Source: an uncultured Prevotellaceae bacterium (GTDB taxonomy: Bacteria; Bacteroidota; Bacteroidia; Bacteroidales; Muribaculaceae). Taken from it: a DNA stretch of 64,000 nucleotides. The DNA lies in NCBI GenBank assembly GCA_947302275.1, contig CAMYUW010000009.1, positions 21,325 through 85,324 on the forward strand. The letters are read 5' to 3'. This document shows positions 1 to 9,900 of this stretch, piece by piece (position 1 is the first letter of the stretch; each line of letters begins with the position of its first letter). Made by a program: the position numbers and the translations under genes. Under the pieces are notes generated by a model that saw only the letters and a program-made list of their open reading frames with translations, was not told the DNA's origin and did no database searches.

Positions 1-480
1 TTGAATCCCAAAGGCCTGAAAGACCAGTATGCCGACTACTGGAACGTGGTACGTAACCACGCTTTGAGCAATTATCAATATTGCGTCGAGAACCCTAAGC
101 ACTACTCCGATTATGGAGCGAACTGCTGGGGCTTGACTGCCAGTTACTCGACAGAGGGATACTCAGCGCATTCTCCCGGCAATGACCTCGGGGTCATCAC
201 ACCCACGGCTGCGCTGTCATCGTTCCCATACACGCCCGAGCAGTCGATGGCTGCACTCAAGGGTTTTTATGCCCGTGGTGAGTCGATTTGGGGTAAATAT
301 GGTTTTTATGATGCCTTCAGTCCTGCAAGCGGTTGGACACTTCCCCGCTATCTGGCCATTGACCAGTGCACCATCGCCCCAATGATCGAGAATTACCGCA
401 CGGGGCTGTTGTGGCGACTTTTCATGAGTTGTCCCGAGGTGCAACAAGGCCTCGAAAAATTAGGATTCACCCATCAATAG
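1..480 (+). CDS. C-terminal part of glucoamylase-like (GH144-type) glycosidase, truncated by window start
   Basis: The reading frame is open from the first base, so the true start lies outside the window; 159 codons are visible. The fragment carries the end of the glucoamylase-like domain (PF10091), seen as NCWGLTAS, the pair YGFYDAFSP and YLAIDQ, and MIENYRTGLLWRLFM near the end. In Bacteroidetes this domain is typical of GH144 endo-beta-1,2-glucanases. The GH3 beta-glucosidase starts 26 bp downstream on the same strand, so the two are probably co-transcribed. That pairing fits a beta-1,2-glucan (sophorooligosaccharide) pathway, which is inference from family and context. Catalytic residues cannot be assessed because the N-terminal part is missing. 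Confidence 0.85.
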   Translation: MNPKGLKDQYADYWNVVRNHALSNYQYCVENPKHYSDYGANCWGLTASYSTEGYSAHSPGNDLGVITPTAALSSFPYTPEQSMAALKGFYARGESIWGKYGFYDAFSPASGWTLPRYLAIDQCTIAPMIENYRTGLLWRLFMSCPEVQQGLEKLGFTHQ

Positions 481-506
481 TAACTAAAGGACAAAAAATT
501 AATAAT

Positions 507-2774
507 ATGATGAGATTTAAAAGTTTATTTTTCATGCTACTGGCATTGGCCATGACGATGCAAGCCACCGACCAAGCCAAAATGAACCAGTTTATCGATG
601 ACTTGATGGGCAGGATGACCCTGCAAGAGAAAATCGGACAGCTCAACTTGCCCGTCACGGGTGACATCATCACCGGCTCGGCGGTCAGTGGTAATGTCGT
701 TGACAAGATTAAGGCTGGCCAAGTGGGCGGTCTGTTCAACATGAAGGGCGTGCAAAGCATCCGCGCATTGCAGGAAGTTGCCGTCAAGCAAAGCCGATTG
801 GGGATTCCCCTGATTTTTGGCATGGACGTGATTCACGGTTATGAAACGGTGTTCCCCATCCCCTTCGCCATGTCGATGAGTTGGGATATGGACGCCATAC
901 GCAACTCGGCTCGCATCGCCGCCATCGAGGCCACTGCCGACGGCATCTGCTGGACCTTCAGCCCCATGGTGGACATCTGCCGTGAACCCCGCTGGGGACG
1001 CATGAGCGAGGGCAACGGCGAGGATCCCTTCTTGGGTTCTGCCATCTGCCGTGCGATGATTGAAGGTTACCAGGGTATCGACCTGAACGACAAAGCCACC
1101 ATGATGGCATGTGTGAAACACTTCGCCCTGTATGGTGCTCCCGAGGCTGGCCGTGATTACAACACCGTGGACATGAGCCACGTGCGCATGTTCAACGAGT
1201 ATTTCCCGCCTTACAAGGCTGGCGTAGAAGCCGGTGCAGGCAGTTTCATGACCTCGTTCAACGTCATCGACTACATTCCTGCTACAGGCAACCACTGGCT
1301 CATGACCGAGGTGCTGCGTGACCGTTGGGGCTTTAACGGTTTTGTCGTGACCGACTATACCGCCATTAGCGAGATGATCAACCACGGCATGGGCGACCTG
1401 CAGACCGTGAGCGCACTTGCCCTCAAAGCAGGCACCGACATGGACATGGTGGCCGATGGTTTCCTGGGCACCTTGGAACAGTCGCTCAGCGAGGGCAAGG
1501 TGACCATGCAGGAAATTGATCAAGCATGCCGCCGCATCCTGGAGGCCAAATACAAATTAGGCCTGTTTGAGGATCCCTACCGTTACCTTGACGCCAAGCG
1601 TGCCAAGAAAGAAATCTATACTGCCGAACACCGTGCTGCTGCCCGTCAACTGGCTACTGAAACGTTTGTGCTGCTCCAAAACAAGGACAACGTGCTGCCG
1701 CTTAAGCGCACTGGAAAAATTGCCCTCGTGGGTCCGCTAGCCAACACCCGCGCCAATATGCCCGGCACGTGGAGCGTGGCCGCTGCCAGCGATCGCTACA
1801 GCACCCTGCTTGAAGCCATGCGCCGCGCTGTGGGCGACAAAGCCGAGGTAATGTACGCCAAGGGTTGCAACGTGTGCTACGATGCTGAATTAGAGAAGAA
1901 TTCGACCATGTTCGGCCGCGAGATGCGTGATGAGCGCCCCGTTGATGTCATGAGAGAAGAGGCTCTACGTATTGCCCGTGAGTGTGACGTGATCGTTGCC
2001 GCTATGGGCGAACCCAGCGAGATGTCTGGCGAGAGCAGTTCACGCAGTGACCTGTCTATCCTGGATGCCCAGAAGGACCTGCTCACCGCTCTCAAGGCCA
2101 CTGGCAAGCCCATCGTCCTGCTCAACTTCTCGGGCCGCGCCACAGTGATGGATTGGGAAGTGGATAACATTCCCACCATCCTGAACGTGTGGTTTGGTGG
2201 CAGCGAGGCTGCTGACGCCATCTGTGACGTCATCTTTGGTGACGTGGCACCCAGCGGCAAACTCACCGTGACGATGCCCCGCAACGTGGGTCAGGTACCC
2301 ATCTATTACAACCACCTGAACACAGGGCGTCCCAACCCCAAGTGGTTCACCAAGTTCACCACCAACTATCTTGACGTACCCAACGACCCGTTGTTCCCCT
2401 TTGGCTACGGCTTGAGTTACACGACCTTTGACTATAGCCCTCTCACACTCAGCAGTAACTCGATGACCACGGATGGCAACATCACCGCAACGGTCACTAT
2501 TACAAACACAGGCAACTGCGAAGGCACCGAAGTCGTGCAACTTTATATCCGCGACATGGTGGGTAGCATTGCCCGTCCCGTGCAGGAGTTGAAGGGCTTT
2601 GAGCGCATCAGCCTCAAGCCTGGTGAGAGCCGTACCGTCACTTTCACCATCAACTCCGATCTGCTCAAGTTCTACAACAAGAACCTGGACTACGTCTGCG
2701 AGCCTGGCGACTTTGAATTGATGGTCGGCACCAACAGCCACGACGTCCAGCGCAAGAATTTCACACTGAAGTGA
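507..2774 (+). CDS. bglX: Periplasmic GH3 beta-glucosidase (BglX-like)
   Basis: This 755-residue protein starts at ATG 507. The frame is open further upstream but that part overlaps the preceding gene. An N-terminal signal peptide (MMRFKSLFFMLLALAMTMQA) sends it to the periplasm. The GH3 N-terminal barrel carries the nucleophile Asp283 in FVVTDYTAISE. The second domain carries the probable acid/base Glu509 in MSGESSSRSD, matching the EASSR motif of E. coli BglX. A fibronectin-III-like domain ends the protein (about 640-755, FGYGLSYTTF onward). It should remove terminal beta-linked glucose from oligosaccharides. Its GH144-like neighbour suggests sophorose-type substrates; substrate is inference, family is firm. 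The symbol is by similarity only. Confidence 0.93.
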   Translation: MMRFKSLFFMLLALAMTMQATDQAKMNQFIDDLMGRMTLQEKIGQLNLPVTGDIITGSAVSGNVVDKIKAGQVGGLFNMKGVQSIRALQEVAVKQSRLGIPLIFGMDVIHGYETVFPIPFAMSMSWDMDAIRNSARIAAIEATADGICWTFSPMVDICREPRWGRMSEGNGEDPFLGSAICRAMIEGYQGIDLNDKATMMACVKHFALYGAPEAGRDYNTVDMSHVRMFNEYFPPYKAGVEAGAGSFMTSFNVIDYIPATGNHWLMTEVLRDRWGFNGFVVTDYTAISEMINHGMGDLQTVSALALKAGTDMDMVADGFLGTLEQSLSEGKVTMQEIDQACRRILEAKYKLGLFEDPYRYLDAKRAKKEIYTAEHRAAARQLATETFVLLQNKDNVLPLKRTGKIALVGPLANTRANMPGTWSVAAASDRYSTLLEAMRRAVGDKAEVMYAKGCNVCYDAELEKNSTMFGREMRDERPVDVMREEALRIARECDVIVAAMGEPSEMSGESSSRSDLSILDAQKDLLTALKATGKPIVLLNFSGRATVMDWEVDNIPTILNVWFGGSEAADAICDVIFGDVAPSGKLTVTMPRNVGQVPIYYNHLNTGRPNPKWFTKFTTNYLDVPNDPLFPFGYGLSYTTFDYSPLTLSSNSMTTDGNITATVTITNTGNCEGTEVVQLYIRDMVGSIARPVQELKGFERISLKPGESRTVTFTINSDLLKFYNKNLDYVCEPGDFELMVGTNSHDVQRKNFTLK

Positions 2775-2801
2775 TCGACATCAAGCGACAATAGCTACCG
2801 T

Positions 2802-2847
2802 ACCGAGCCCACATGTGATTTATCAGATATTGTGGGCTCGGTTGTTT
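2802..2847 (+). terminator. Rho-independent terminator after GH3
   Basis: A 12-bp perfect inverted repeat (ACCGAGCCCACA at 2802-2813 and its complement at 2831-2842) is followed by a short T-rich stretch. It lies 28 bp after the GH3 stop and separates the glycan genes from the NRPS operon. Confidence 0.8.
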
Positions 2848-2969
2848 ATTAACAGTAGCTGTTTTTCATCTATGGTGTAAACCCTACTAAAAACCCTAGG
2901 CTTGACCCAATAATATTATAAAACAGGTAGAAAAGGCCTGAATGAAACTAATAAAAAAAGAAAAAGATG

Positions 2970-2977
2970 TATCTTTG
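2970..2977 (+). promoter_or_regulatory. Probable -7 box of the NRPS operon
   Basis: TATCTTTG matches the Bacteroidetes -7 consensus TAnnTTTG and ends 20 bp before the ATG of the SpoIIE gene. No clear TTTG is seen at the expected -33 spacing, so the promoter may be weak or need an activator. Confidence 0.5.
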
Positions 2978-2997
2978 CATGCAAAACCATTAGTGAC

Positions 2998-5211
2998 ATG
3001 ACCATAAAAGGATTGATCCATCATCAGAAACTGAGAAATTATAGGCGAATCATACCGACTATTGTCATTATCTTTTGTGCGGCATTGATGATAGTGCTGA
3101 TATCATTATCACAATATAAATATGCGCGACAACTTGTCGAGGAAGAGTTGAGCCATAGGGCAGAAAATGAGATGACGATAAAGGCTATATTTGTCAAGAG
3201 TTTGCTCAGCTCCCACGAGAAAATGGTGCGCAACTACCTGTGGCCTATCCAGCACCAAATCCATAATCCCGAAGCACTTTACGGCATCCTTAATCGTATC
3301 GTTACCACTAACAATGATGTGACAAGCAGTTTTGTGGCTTTTGTTCCTGGTTATTACCCAGATCGCGAATTCCTTTTTGAGCCCAGTGCCAGCCGACTTG
3401 AGGACAGCATTATTACCTTGCAAGTAGCCAGCGACAAGCATGACTATACTCAAAGAGAGTTCTACCACAATGCCATTGAGAATGATTCATCGTGCTGGTG
3501 TGACCCCTACACTGATAAGGATGCCAGCGGAGAAAATGTAACTACCTATGCTGTACCGTACACTGATGAAGCCGGCAAAACCGCTGCCGCATTTGGCATC
3601 GACCTATCCACCAAGAGCATCATCGACACCCTGAATACCAGACACAACTTTCCATCCACCTTTTTCCTGCTGCTCACCGAGGATGGCCAGCTCATTTCCC
3701 AACCCGACTCGAGCCATACCCAACAAAGCGATGTAGCCGCTGTTGTGAAAATGATCAACGACAGTACATACGAACGCGAATCCAGTAGTTCGGGGCGCAG
3801 CAAGATCATCTCATTCAACGACAAGGAAAAGGGCAAGGGGTATGCCTACTATGCCTTTATGAAAGGCCAACCCCATTGGCAAGTTGTGATGGTGTGCTAT
3901 GACAAAGAAGTCTTTTCCAAGCTCAACAGAATGAGCCGAAACTTTTTGTTGCTGATGCTGGGAGCTTTTTCATTGCTGGGATTCATTATCTACCGTTTCA
4001 ACCAATATGTGACACGATTGCACGAATCCAGACTGAACAAAGAACGCACCGACAGTGAATTGCACGTCGCCCAAACAATTCAGAGCGAAATGCTGCCTCA
4101 CAGTGACATCAGTCGTCCCGACGTTGACGTGAGCGGCAAACAGGTCAGTGCGCTCGAAGTAGGAGGAGACTTGTATGACTACTTCATCCGAGACGAGAAA
4201 CTTTACTTCTGCATTGGTGATGTGAGTGGCAAGGGTGTTCCGTCATCACTGGTGATGGCAGTTGTACACTCCCTGTTCCGAAGCCTGTCACAAAATGAGA
4301 CCAACCCGTCGTACATCATGAAGGCCATCAACGAGAGTGCTTGTGAAGGCAACCAAACCAATATGTTCGTCACCCTTTTCGTCGGAGTGCTTGACCTGCC
4401 TACTGGACGCTTGCGTTACTGCAATGCCGGTCACGATGCGCCACTGCTCATCTGTAATGGTGTGGATCTATTACCGGTAAAGGCCAATCTTCCCGTCGGG
4501 CTGTTCGATGACTTCAAGTATGAGATGCAACAAGTCCAACTGATGCCCGACACGACACTGCTGCTCTATACCGATGGCCTGACCGAAGCATCCGACAAAG
4601 AAAAGCATCTATTCGGTCTGCAACGCATTATTGATGCCGCCCAGCAATGTTTGGAGCAAGGCAAGACTGCACCTGGCGTTCTGATGGATGCCTTATATGA
4701 ACAAGCCACCTTGTTCGTGAACGGAGCACAGCAGAGCGACGACTTGACCATGCTTGCCCTTCATTACCACCGTCCCGATGAGACCCTCGTGCTCGACAAG
4801 GCCATCAATTTGAACAACGATGTGCATCAGGTACCCGAGCTCAATGATTTCGTCAAATCGGTGACCAGTGAATTAAACCTTGATTCCTCTTTATCGTCAC
4901 AACTCATGCTGGCAGTTGAAGAGGCTGTGGTCAACGTAATGAGTTATGCCTACCCCATTGGCACTAAGGGTTACGTCATAGTCCAAGCCAAAGCTACTGG
5001 TCAATGGCTGAAATTCATCATTATCGACCAGGGAAAGGCCTTTGACCCGACCTTGAAGGGAGAAGCCGACACCACGCTCAGCGCCGAGGAGCGTCCCATC
5101 GGCGGACTGGGTATACTGCTGGTCAAGGAACTGATGGATTCCATCAACTATGAACGTAACGACGGCAAGAACGTGCTCACTCTTAAAAAGAATTATAATA
5201 ATATACAATGA
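2998..5211 (+). CDS. Membrane sensor with SpoIIE-type PP2C phosphatase and C-terminal RsbW-like kinase domain
   Basis: The 737-residue protein has a transmembrane segment at about 18-38, a roughly 270-residue periplasmic region resembling a Cache sensor, and a second transmembrane segment at about 315-333. A SpoIIE/RsbU phosphatase domain follows (about 355-590) with metal-binding acidic residues in GGDLYD (Asp391), GDVSGKG (Asp408) and DDLTML (Asp582). Residues 610-737 form a HATPase_c domain like RsbW/SpoIIAB: N-box VEEAVVNV, G1 IIDQGKAFDP and G2 IGGLGILL. One polypeptide could therefore both phosphorylate and dephosphorylate a STAS partner in response to an outside signal. The STAS gene follows 27 bp later. 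The ligand is unknown. It is the first gene of the apparent NRPS operon. Confidence 0.9.
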   Translation: MTIKGLIHHQKLRNYRRIIPTIVIIFCAALMIVLISLSQYKYARQLVEEELSHRAENEMTIKAIFVKSLLSSHEKMVRNYLWPIQHQIHNPEALYGILNRIVTTNNDVTSSFVAFVPGYYPDREFLFEPSASRLEDSIITLQVASDKHDYTQREFYHNAIENDSSCWCDPYTDKDASGENVTTYAVPYTDEAGKTAAAFGIDLSTKSIIDTLNTRHNFPSTFFLLLTEDGQLISQPDSSHTQQSDVAAVVKMINDSTYERESSSSGRSKIISFNDKEKGKGYAYYAFMKGQPHWQVVMVCYDKEVFSKLNRMSRNFLLLMLGAFSLLGFIIYRFNQYVTRLHESRLNKERTDSELHVAQTIQSEMLPHSDISRPDVDVSGKQVSALEVGGDLYDYFIRDEKLYFCIGDVSGKGVPSSLVMAVVHSLFRSLSQNETNPSYIMKAINESACEGNQTNMFVTLFVGVLDLPTGRLRYCNAGHDAPLLICNGVDLLPVKANLPVGLFDDFKYEMQQVQLMPDTTLLLYTDGLTEASDKEKHLFGLQRIIDAAQQCLEQGKTAPGVLMDALYEQATLFVNGAQQSDDLTMLALHYHRPDETLVLDKAINLNNDVHQVPELNDFVKSVTSELNLDSSLSSQLMLAVEEAVVNVMSYAYPIGTKGYVIVQAKATGQWLKFIIIDQGKAFDPTLKGEADTTLSAEERPIGGLGILLVKELMDSINYERNDGKNVLTLKKNYNNIQ

Positions 5212-5238
5212 TATCAACCATTTAAAACTATAACTAAA

Positions 5239-5541
5239 ATGAAAACTACAATTCAAGAATTAGAGAACAAAACAATGATCACGCTGGTTGGTTCATTCGA
5301 TACAGCAGCAGCAATTGAGGTCGATCAAACTCTAAAGCCCGTTACCGAAGCCATCAGCAAAGATATCGCATTTGAATGTGAAGAACTGGAGTACATTGCA
5401 TCTAGCGGCCTGCGTATCCTGCTCGACGTGCTCAAGAAAACTAAGGCCCAGGGGCACAAGGTCATCTTGCGCAATGTGAACGACGATATCAAGAACGTGT
5501 TCAAGATTACGGGATTCATCAACTTGTTTGAGTTTGAGTAA
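5239..5541 (+). CDS. STAS-domain anti-sigma factor antagonist (SpoIIAA/RsbV-like)
   Basis: This 100-residue protein is a single STAS domain. The phosphorylatable serine motif appears as IASSGLRIL, with Ser56 (or Ser55) in the place of the SpoIIAA phosphoserine. The usual acidic residue before the two serines is alanine here. By family it is phosphorylated by an RsbW-type kinase and dephosphorylated by a SpoIIE-type phosphatase; both activities are predicted in the gene just upstream. No sigma factor is encoded nearby, so the output of this partner switch is unknown. It may act directly on another protein rather than free a sigma factor. The next gene starts 7 bp downstream, which supports co-transcription. 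Confidence 0.88.
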   Translation: MKTTIQELENKTMITLVGSFDTAAAIEVDQTLKPVTEAISKDIAFECEELEYIASSGLRILLDVLKKTKAQGHKVILRNVNDDIKNVFKITGFINLFEFE

Positions 5542-5548
5542 TCACACC

Positions 5549-6913
5549 ATGGGCAAAATAAGCATCAATTTAAGGCGATGGCTTCTTGTAGCACTCGCCG
5601 CCCCTGCGCTGCTGGCAACAGGACAGTCCCCCATTGATACCATTCCCGCTCCTAAAAACCAGTTGAGCGTGGATGTGCAGATTTTGGGACGTGGAGAGTC
5701 CCGATATGGTGGTCTGCCAGCAGCACCTAAAGTTGACGAGGAAGAGTCTGAAAGTGAGAATGACAATGTGCCAAAATCCAATTTTGTGCTTAGTCGTACA
5801 CGTCTGCCCATCAATTTCCAGCGAGACTGGCTCGAAGCACGCGTCACGCCACAGCACTCTGGCGTGTGGGGGCAAGCTGGCAGAGGCGCCTTTAACCTGC
5901 ATGAGGCCTGGGTGAAGATGACCACACGTTTTGGCATGTTTGCCCAAGTGGGTCGTGTGGCCCTCAACTATGATGACGAGCGCATCATCGGCTCTGATGA
6001 GTGGGCGATGGCGTCATCATCCCATGACGTTTTGCGACTGGGTTACGAAGGTCACGGACACAAGGCCCACATCATTCTGGCCTATAACCAGAATGCCAAT
6101 GTGACACTTACCGGCGGATCCATCTACGAGGACGGTGCCCAGCCCTACAAAACCATGCACACAGCGTGGTATCACTATGACGTACCGCGATTCCCGTTGG
6201 GGGTATCGTTGTTGTTCATGAACATCGGTATGCAGAGTAAATTGACCAATAAGCCTGACAAAACATGGTTCCAACATCTCGCGGGTGGATATATGTCTTT
6301 CCAGCCCGAGCACTGGAAAGCCGAGGCGGCCTATTATAAGCAGTTCGGCAAAAACGAGCATGGCGTTAAGATCGATGCATGGATGGCAAGTACTAAGGTT
6401 ACCTATATCCAGTCGCCAAGATTCAATGTCACAGCTGGTTATGACCACCTGAGTGGCGACAAGTATTTTGCTGTGCCGACAGGACACAATATCGGCATGA
6501 TACATCACGATGTCATTAAAGGTTTCAGCACAGTCTATGGCTCCCACCATCAGTTCTACGGAGCAATGGACTTCTTCTATGTGAGCGCATATCATCACGG
6601 ATTTACCCCTGGTCTCCAGAATGCCTATATTGGTAGCACTTATTGCCCACTGAAGAACATGATGATCAATGCCAGTTACCACTACCTTGCCATGGCCACT
6701 AATCTTGATGATATGGAGCGTACCCTCGGCCATGAGATAGAGTTCCAGGCAGCCTATTCCATTAGCCGTGACGTGAGCGTGTCAGCAGGTGCATCATTCA
6801 TGTGGGGCACTGAGACTATGGAGCGCCTGAAACGCTCCAGTTCAAAAAACAACCTGCGATGGGGATGGATTACGCTAAGTGTCAACCCTCGCATTTTCTC
6901 ATTCAAATGGTAA
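5549..6913 (+). CDS. Outer-membrane beta-barrel protein (alginate-export-like)
   Basis: ATG 5549 gives 454 residues; an upstream TTG in the same frame lies inside the STAS gene and is less likely. A signal peptide (about 1-25, with WLLVALAAPALLATGQ) is followed by a short acidic stretch (EEESESENDN, about 62-71). The rest is alternating aromatic/polar beta strands and the protein ends in FSFKW, an aromatic terminus typical of barrels inserted by the Bam machinery. The pattern resembles alginate-export/porin barrels of Bacteroidetes. It lies 7 bp after the STAS gene and 18 bp before the NRPS gene. Its position suggests a route for the NRPS product across the outer membrane, which is inference. 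Confidence 0.75.
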   Translation: MGKISINLRRWLLVALAAPALLATGQSPIDTIPAPKNQLSVDVQILGRGESRYGGLPAAPKVDEEESESENDNVPKSNFVLSRTRLPINFQRDWLEARVTPQHSGVWGQAGRGAFNLHEAWVKMTTRFGMFAQVGRVALNYDDERIIGSDEWAMASSSHDVLRLGYEGHGHKAHIILAYNQNANVTLTGGSIYEDGAQPYKTMHTAWYHYDVPRFPLGVSLLFMNIGMQSKLTNKPDKTWFQHLAGGYMSFQPEHWKAEAAYYKQFGKNEHGVKIDAWMASTKVTYIQSPRFNVTAGYDHLSGDKYFAVPTGHNIGMIHHDVIKGFSTVYGSHHQFYGAMDFFYVSAYHHGFTPGLQNAYIGSTYCPLKNMMINASYHYLAMATNLDDMERTLGHEIEFQAAYSISRDVSVSAGASFMWGTETMERLKRSSSKNNLRWGWITLSVNPRIFSFKW

Positions 6914-6931
6914 CAAATTAAAAACAAGTAT

Positions 6932-9900
6932 ATGAAATCATCTGCACCCTTATCAACCTCCCAATTCGGTATATATGTGGAATGTGTAAACCACCAGGGA
7001 GAACCATGCTATAATTTGCCTTTCGTTTATGTACTTGACCGTTCGCTGGATGGCCAAAGGTTGCTTGATGCCGTAAAGACGGCCTTCATGGCTCACCCCA
7101 CGCTGTTCACACGCATCGAGTTGGGCGAAGATGGAGAGCCGGTACAAACGCTCGACATGGCCAATGAGCAATGGTCGCTCAACATCGAAGACATCCAAGA
7201 TATCGAGCAGGAAAAAGCTCAGTTCGTGGAGCCGTTCAACATCTACGGCGATCGACTGTTCCGCTTCAGGTTGTTGCGCGACCAAGAACACTATTACTTC
7301 ATGGTCGACTTTCACCACATCATCATGGACGGCGCATCGTTCCGGATCTTGATGCAGGACATCGACAAGGCCTATCGAGGCGAGCCCATTGCCCCCGAAG
7401 AGTTGACGATGATGGAAGTCGCCTCTGACGAAGCAGCCAGGCGCAAGACTCCCGCCTTTGACGAAGCCAAGAAGTGGTTTGCCATCAACTTTGACTGTGG
7501 TGACACCTTCACCCAGTTTGTGCCCGATCTGGAAGAGACCGAGTATCGCGAGGGTCAATTGCTGCGCACCCTGTCGATCGACTTGAGCCGAGTGGATGAA
7601 TACTGCAAGAAGAACGGTGTGTTCAAGAGCACGATGTTCACCACAGCCTATGCTTTCCTGCTGGCCAAGTTCAACAATGAGCATGAGAGTCTGTTCAACA
7701 CTATCTATAACGGCCGGACCGACAAACGCTTCAACCGCTCGTTAGGAATGACGGTAAAGACCCTGCCGGTATATGCCAAATTCACCGATGAGACGACTGT
7801 TCTGGAACTGTTGCAACAAGGACAGGACCAGATGGGCGGGTGCCGCGAACACGACACATATTCCTACGCCGACTTGATGACAGACTTGAACCTGCAGTCA
7901 AACTCCATTTTCGCTTGGCACGGCAATGTGCTTGACGTCCAGACGATAGACGGTAAGCCCATGGAGATGATTCGGATTGCTAACAACACGCTTGAAGAAT
8001 CGTTCTACCTGAAGGCCTTCATCAACGACAACAAGATAGAGATTGAAGCCGAATACAAAGCCAACGAATATTCGCAAGAGCTCGTTGCCCAAATTTTAGA
8101 GAGTTATGAGGCCGTGCTCGAGGGCTTCCTCACCCAAGAATACCTGCGCGACATCAACATTGCCACGGCAGACCAGGTAGCCGTTCTTGATAGTTTCAAC
8201 CCGGGCGAACTGGATTATGATGACAGTCAGACCATCGTGTCGCTGTTCCGCCAACAGGTGAAGGCCACGCCCGATGCGATAGCCGCCGTCTATATGGACA
8301 AGCAGTTCACCTATGCCCAAGTCGACGAAATCAGCGACCGCATTGCCGCCTATATCGTCAGCAAGGGTCTGGGTGCCGAGGACGTGGTATCGGTAATCAT
8401 CCCCCGCTGCGAGTGGATGCCTATCGCCTCGCTGGGCGCGCTCAAGGCCGGTTGTGCCTATCAGCCGCTTGACCCGAGTTACCCCAAGGAGCGCCTGAAC
8501 TTCATGATGCAGGATGCCAGCGCCAAGCTGCTCATTGCCGATGAGGAATTGCGCCCCATCGTTGACGAATACCAAGGCGAAGTGCTGCTGACTAAGGATA
8601 TCATGAGCCTTCCTGCAGCGCCTGCCCCCCAGGTGGACATCACGCCCGACCAGTTGTTCATCCTGCTTTATACTTCGGGTTCGACAGGTGTGCCCAAGGG
8701 CTGCCAGTTAACCCATCGCAATCTTGTGGCTTTCTGCCACTGGTACCATCAAATGTTCGATCTCAAGCCGGGAAACAAGTTGGCTGCCTATGCCAGCTAC
8801 GGTTTTGACGCCAACATGATGGATACCTACCCTGCCCTCACTTGCGGTGCGACGGTCTATATCGTTCCTGAGGAATTGCGTCTGGACCTTATCGCCCTCA
8901 ACGAGTATTTTGAGCAGAACGGCATCACCCACTCGTTTATGACAACGCAAGTGTGTTACCAGTTCGCCACCAGCGTTGAGAACCACTCGTTGCAGTATCT
9001 CTCGGCCGGCGGTGAAAAACTGGCTTCAATAACACCACCGCAGGGCATCAAGCTCTACAACCTCTATGGTCCCACCGAGACAACGGTATTCATTACCTAC
9101 TATCATGTCTATAAGAAGATGAAGGAAATTCCTATCGGCAAAGCGCCGAAAAACGTGCGCTTGTACATCGTTGACCCACAGGGTCATCGCCTGCCGGTGG
9201 GCGCAGCGGGTGAATTGTGGGCAGCAGGTCCTCAAGTGAGCCGTGGTTACTTGAACCGCCCTGAAAAGACCGCCGAAGTCTTTATCTCCAATCCTTTCAC
9301 CACCGAGGAAAAATATTCCCGTATCTATCGCACGGGCGACATCGTTCGTTACTTGCCATCGGGCGACATCCAGTTTGTGGGACGCCGCGACGGTCAAGTG
9401 AAGATTCGCGGTTTCCGCATCGAGCTCAAGGAGGTTGAGAGCGTCATCCGCGAGTTCCCCGGCATCAAGGATGCCACGGTACAAGCCTTTGACGATGAGG
9501 GCGGCGGCAAGTTCATCGCAGCCTATGTCGTGAGCGATAATCAAGTGGATATCGAAGCGCTCAACAACTTCATTCTGGACCAAAAGCCGCCTTACATGGT
9601 GCCTGCAGTAACCATGCAGATCGATGCCATCCCCTTGAACCAGAACCAAAAAGTGAACAAGCGCGCCTTGCCCAAGCCCGAGAAGAAGGCTGCCGAGGTC
9701 GAGGCTGTCAACGTGCCCATGAACGTGCTCGAAGAGGAATTGCACCAGATTGTTGCCGACATCGTCAATAACAAGGACTTCGGGGTGACCACAGTGCTGG
9801 GCTATGCGGGCCTGACTTCTATATCGGCGATCAAGCTGGCCGTGCAGGTCAACAAACGCTTTGGCGTGACGCTTGACTCCCGCAACCTGGTGAAGACAGG

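Noticed and set aside
537..1523. Antisense frame of 328 codons inside the GH3 gene
   Set aside because: His/Val/Ala-rich shadow translation with no motif, opposite a well-supported enzyme.
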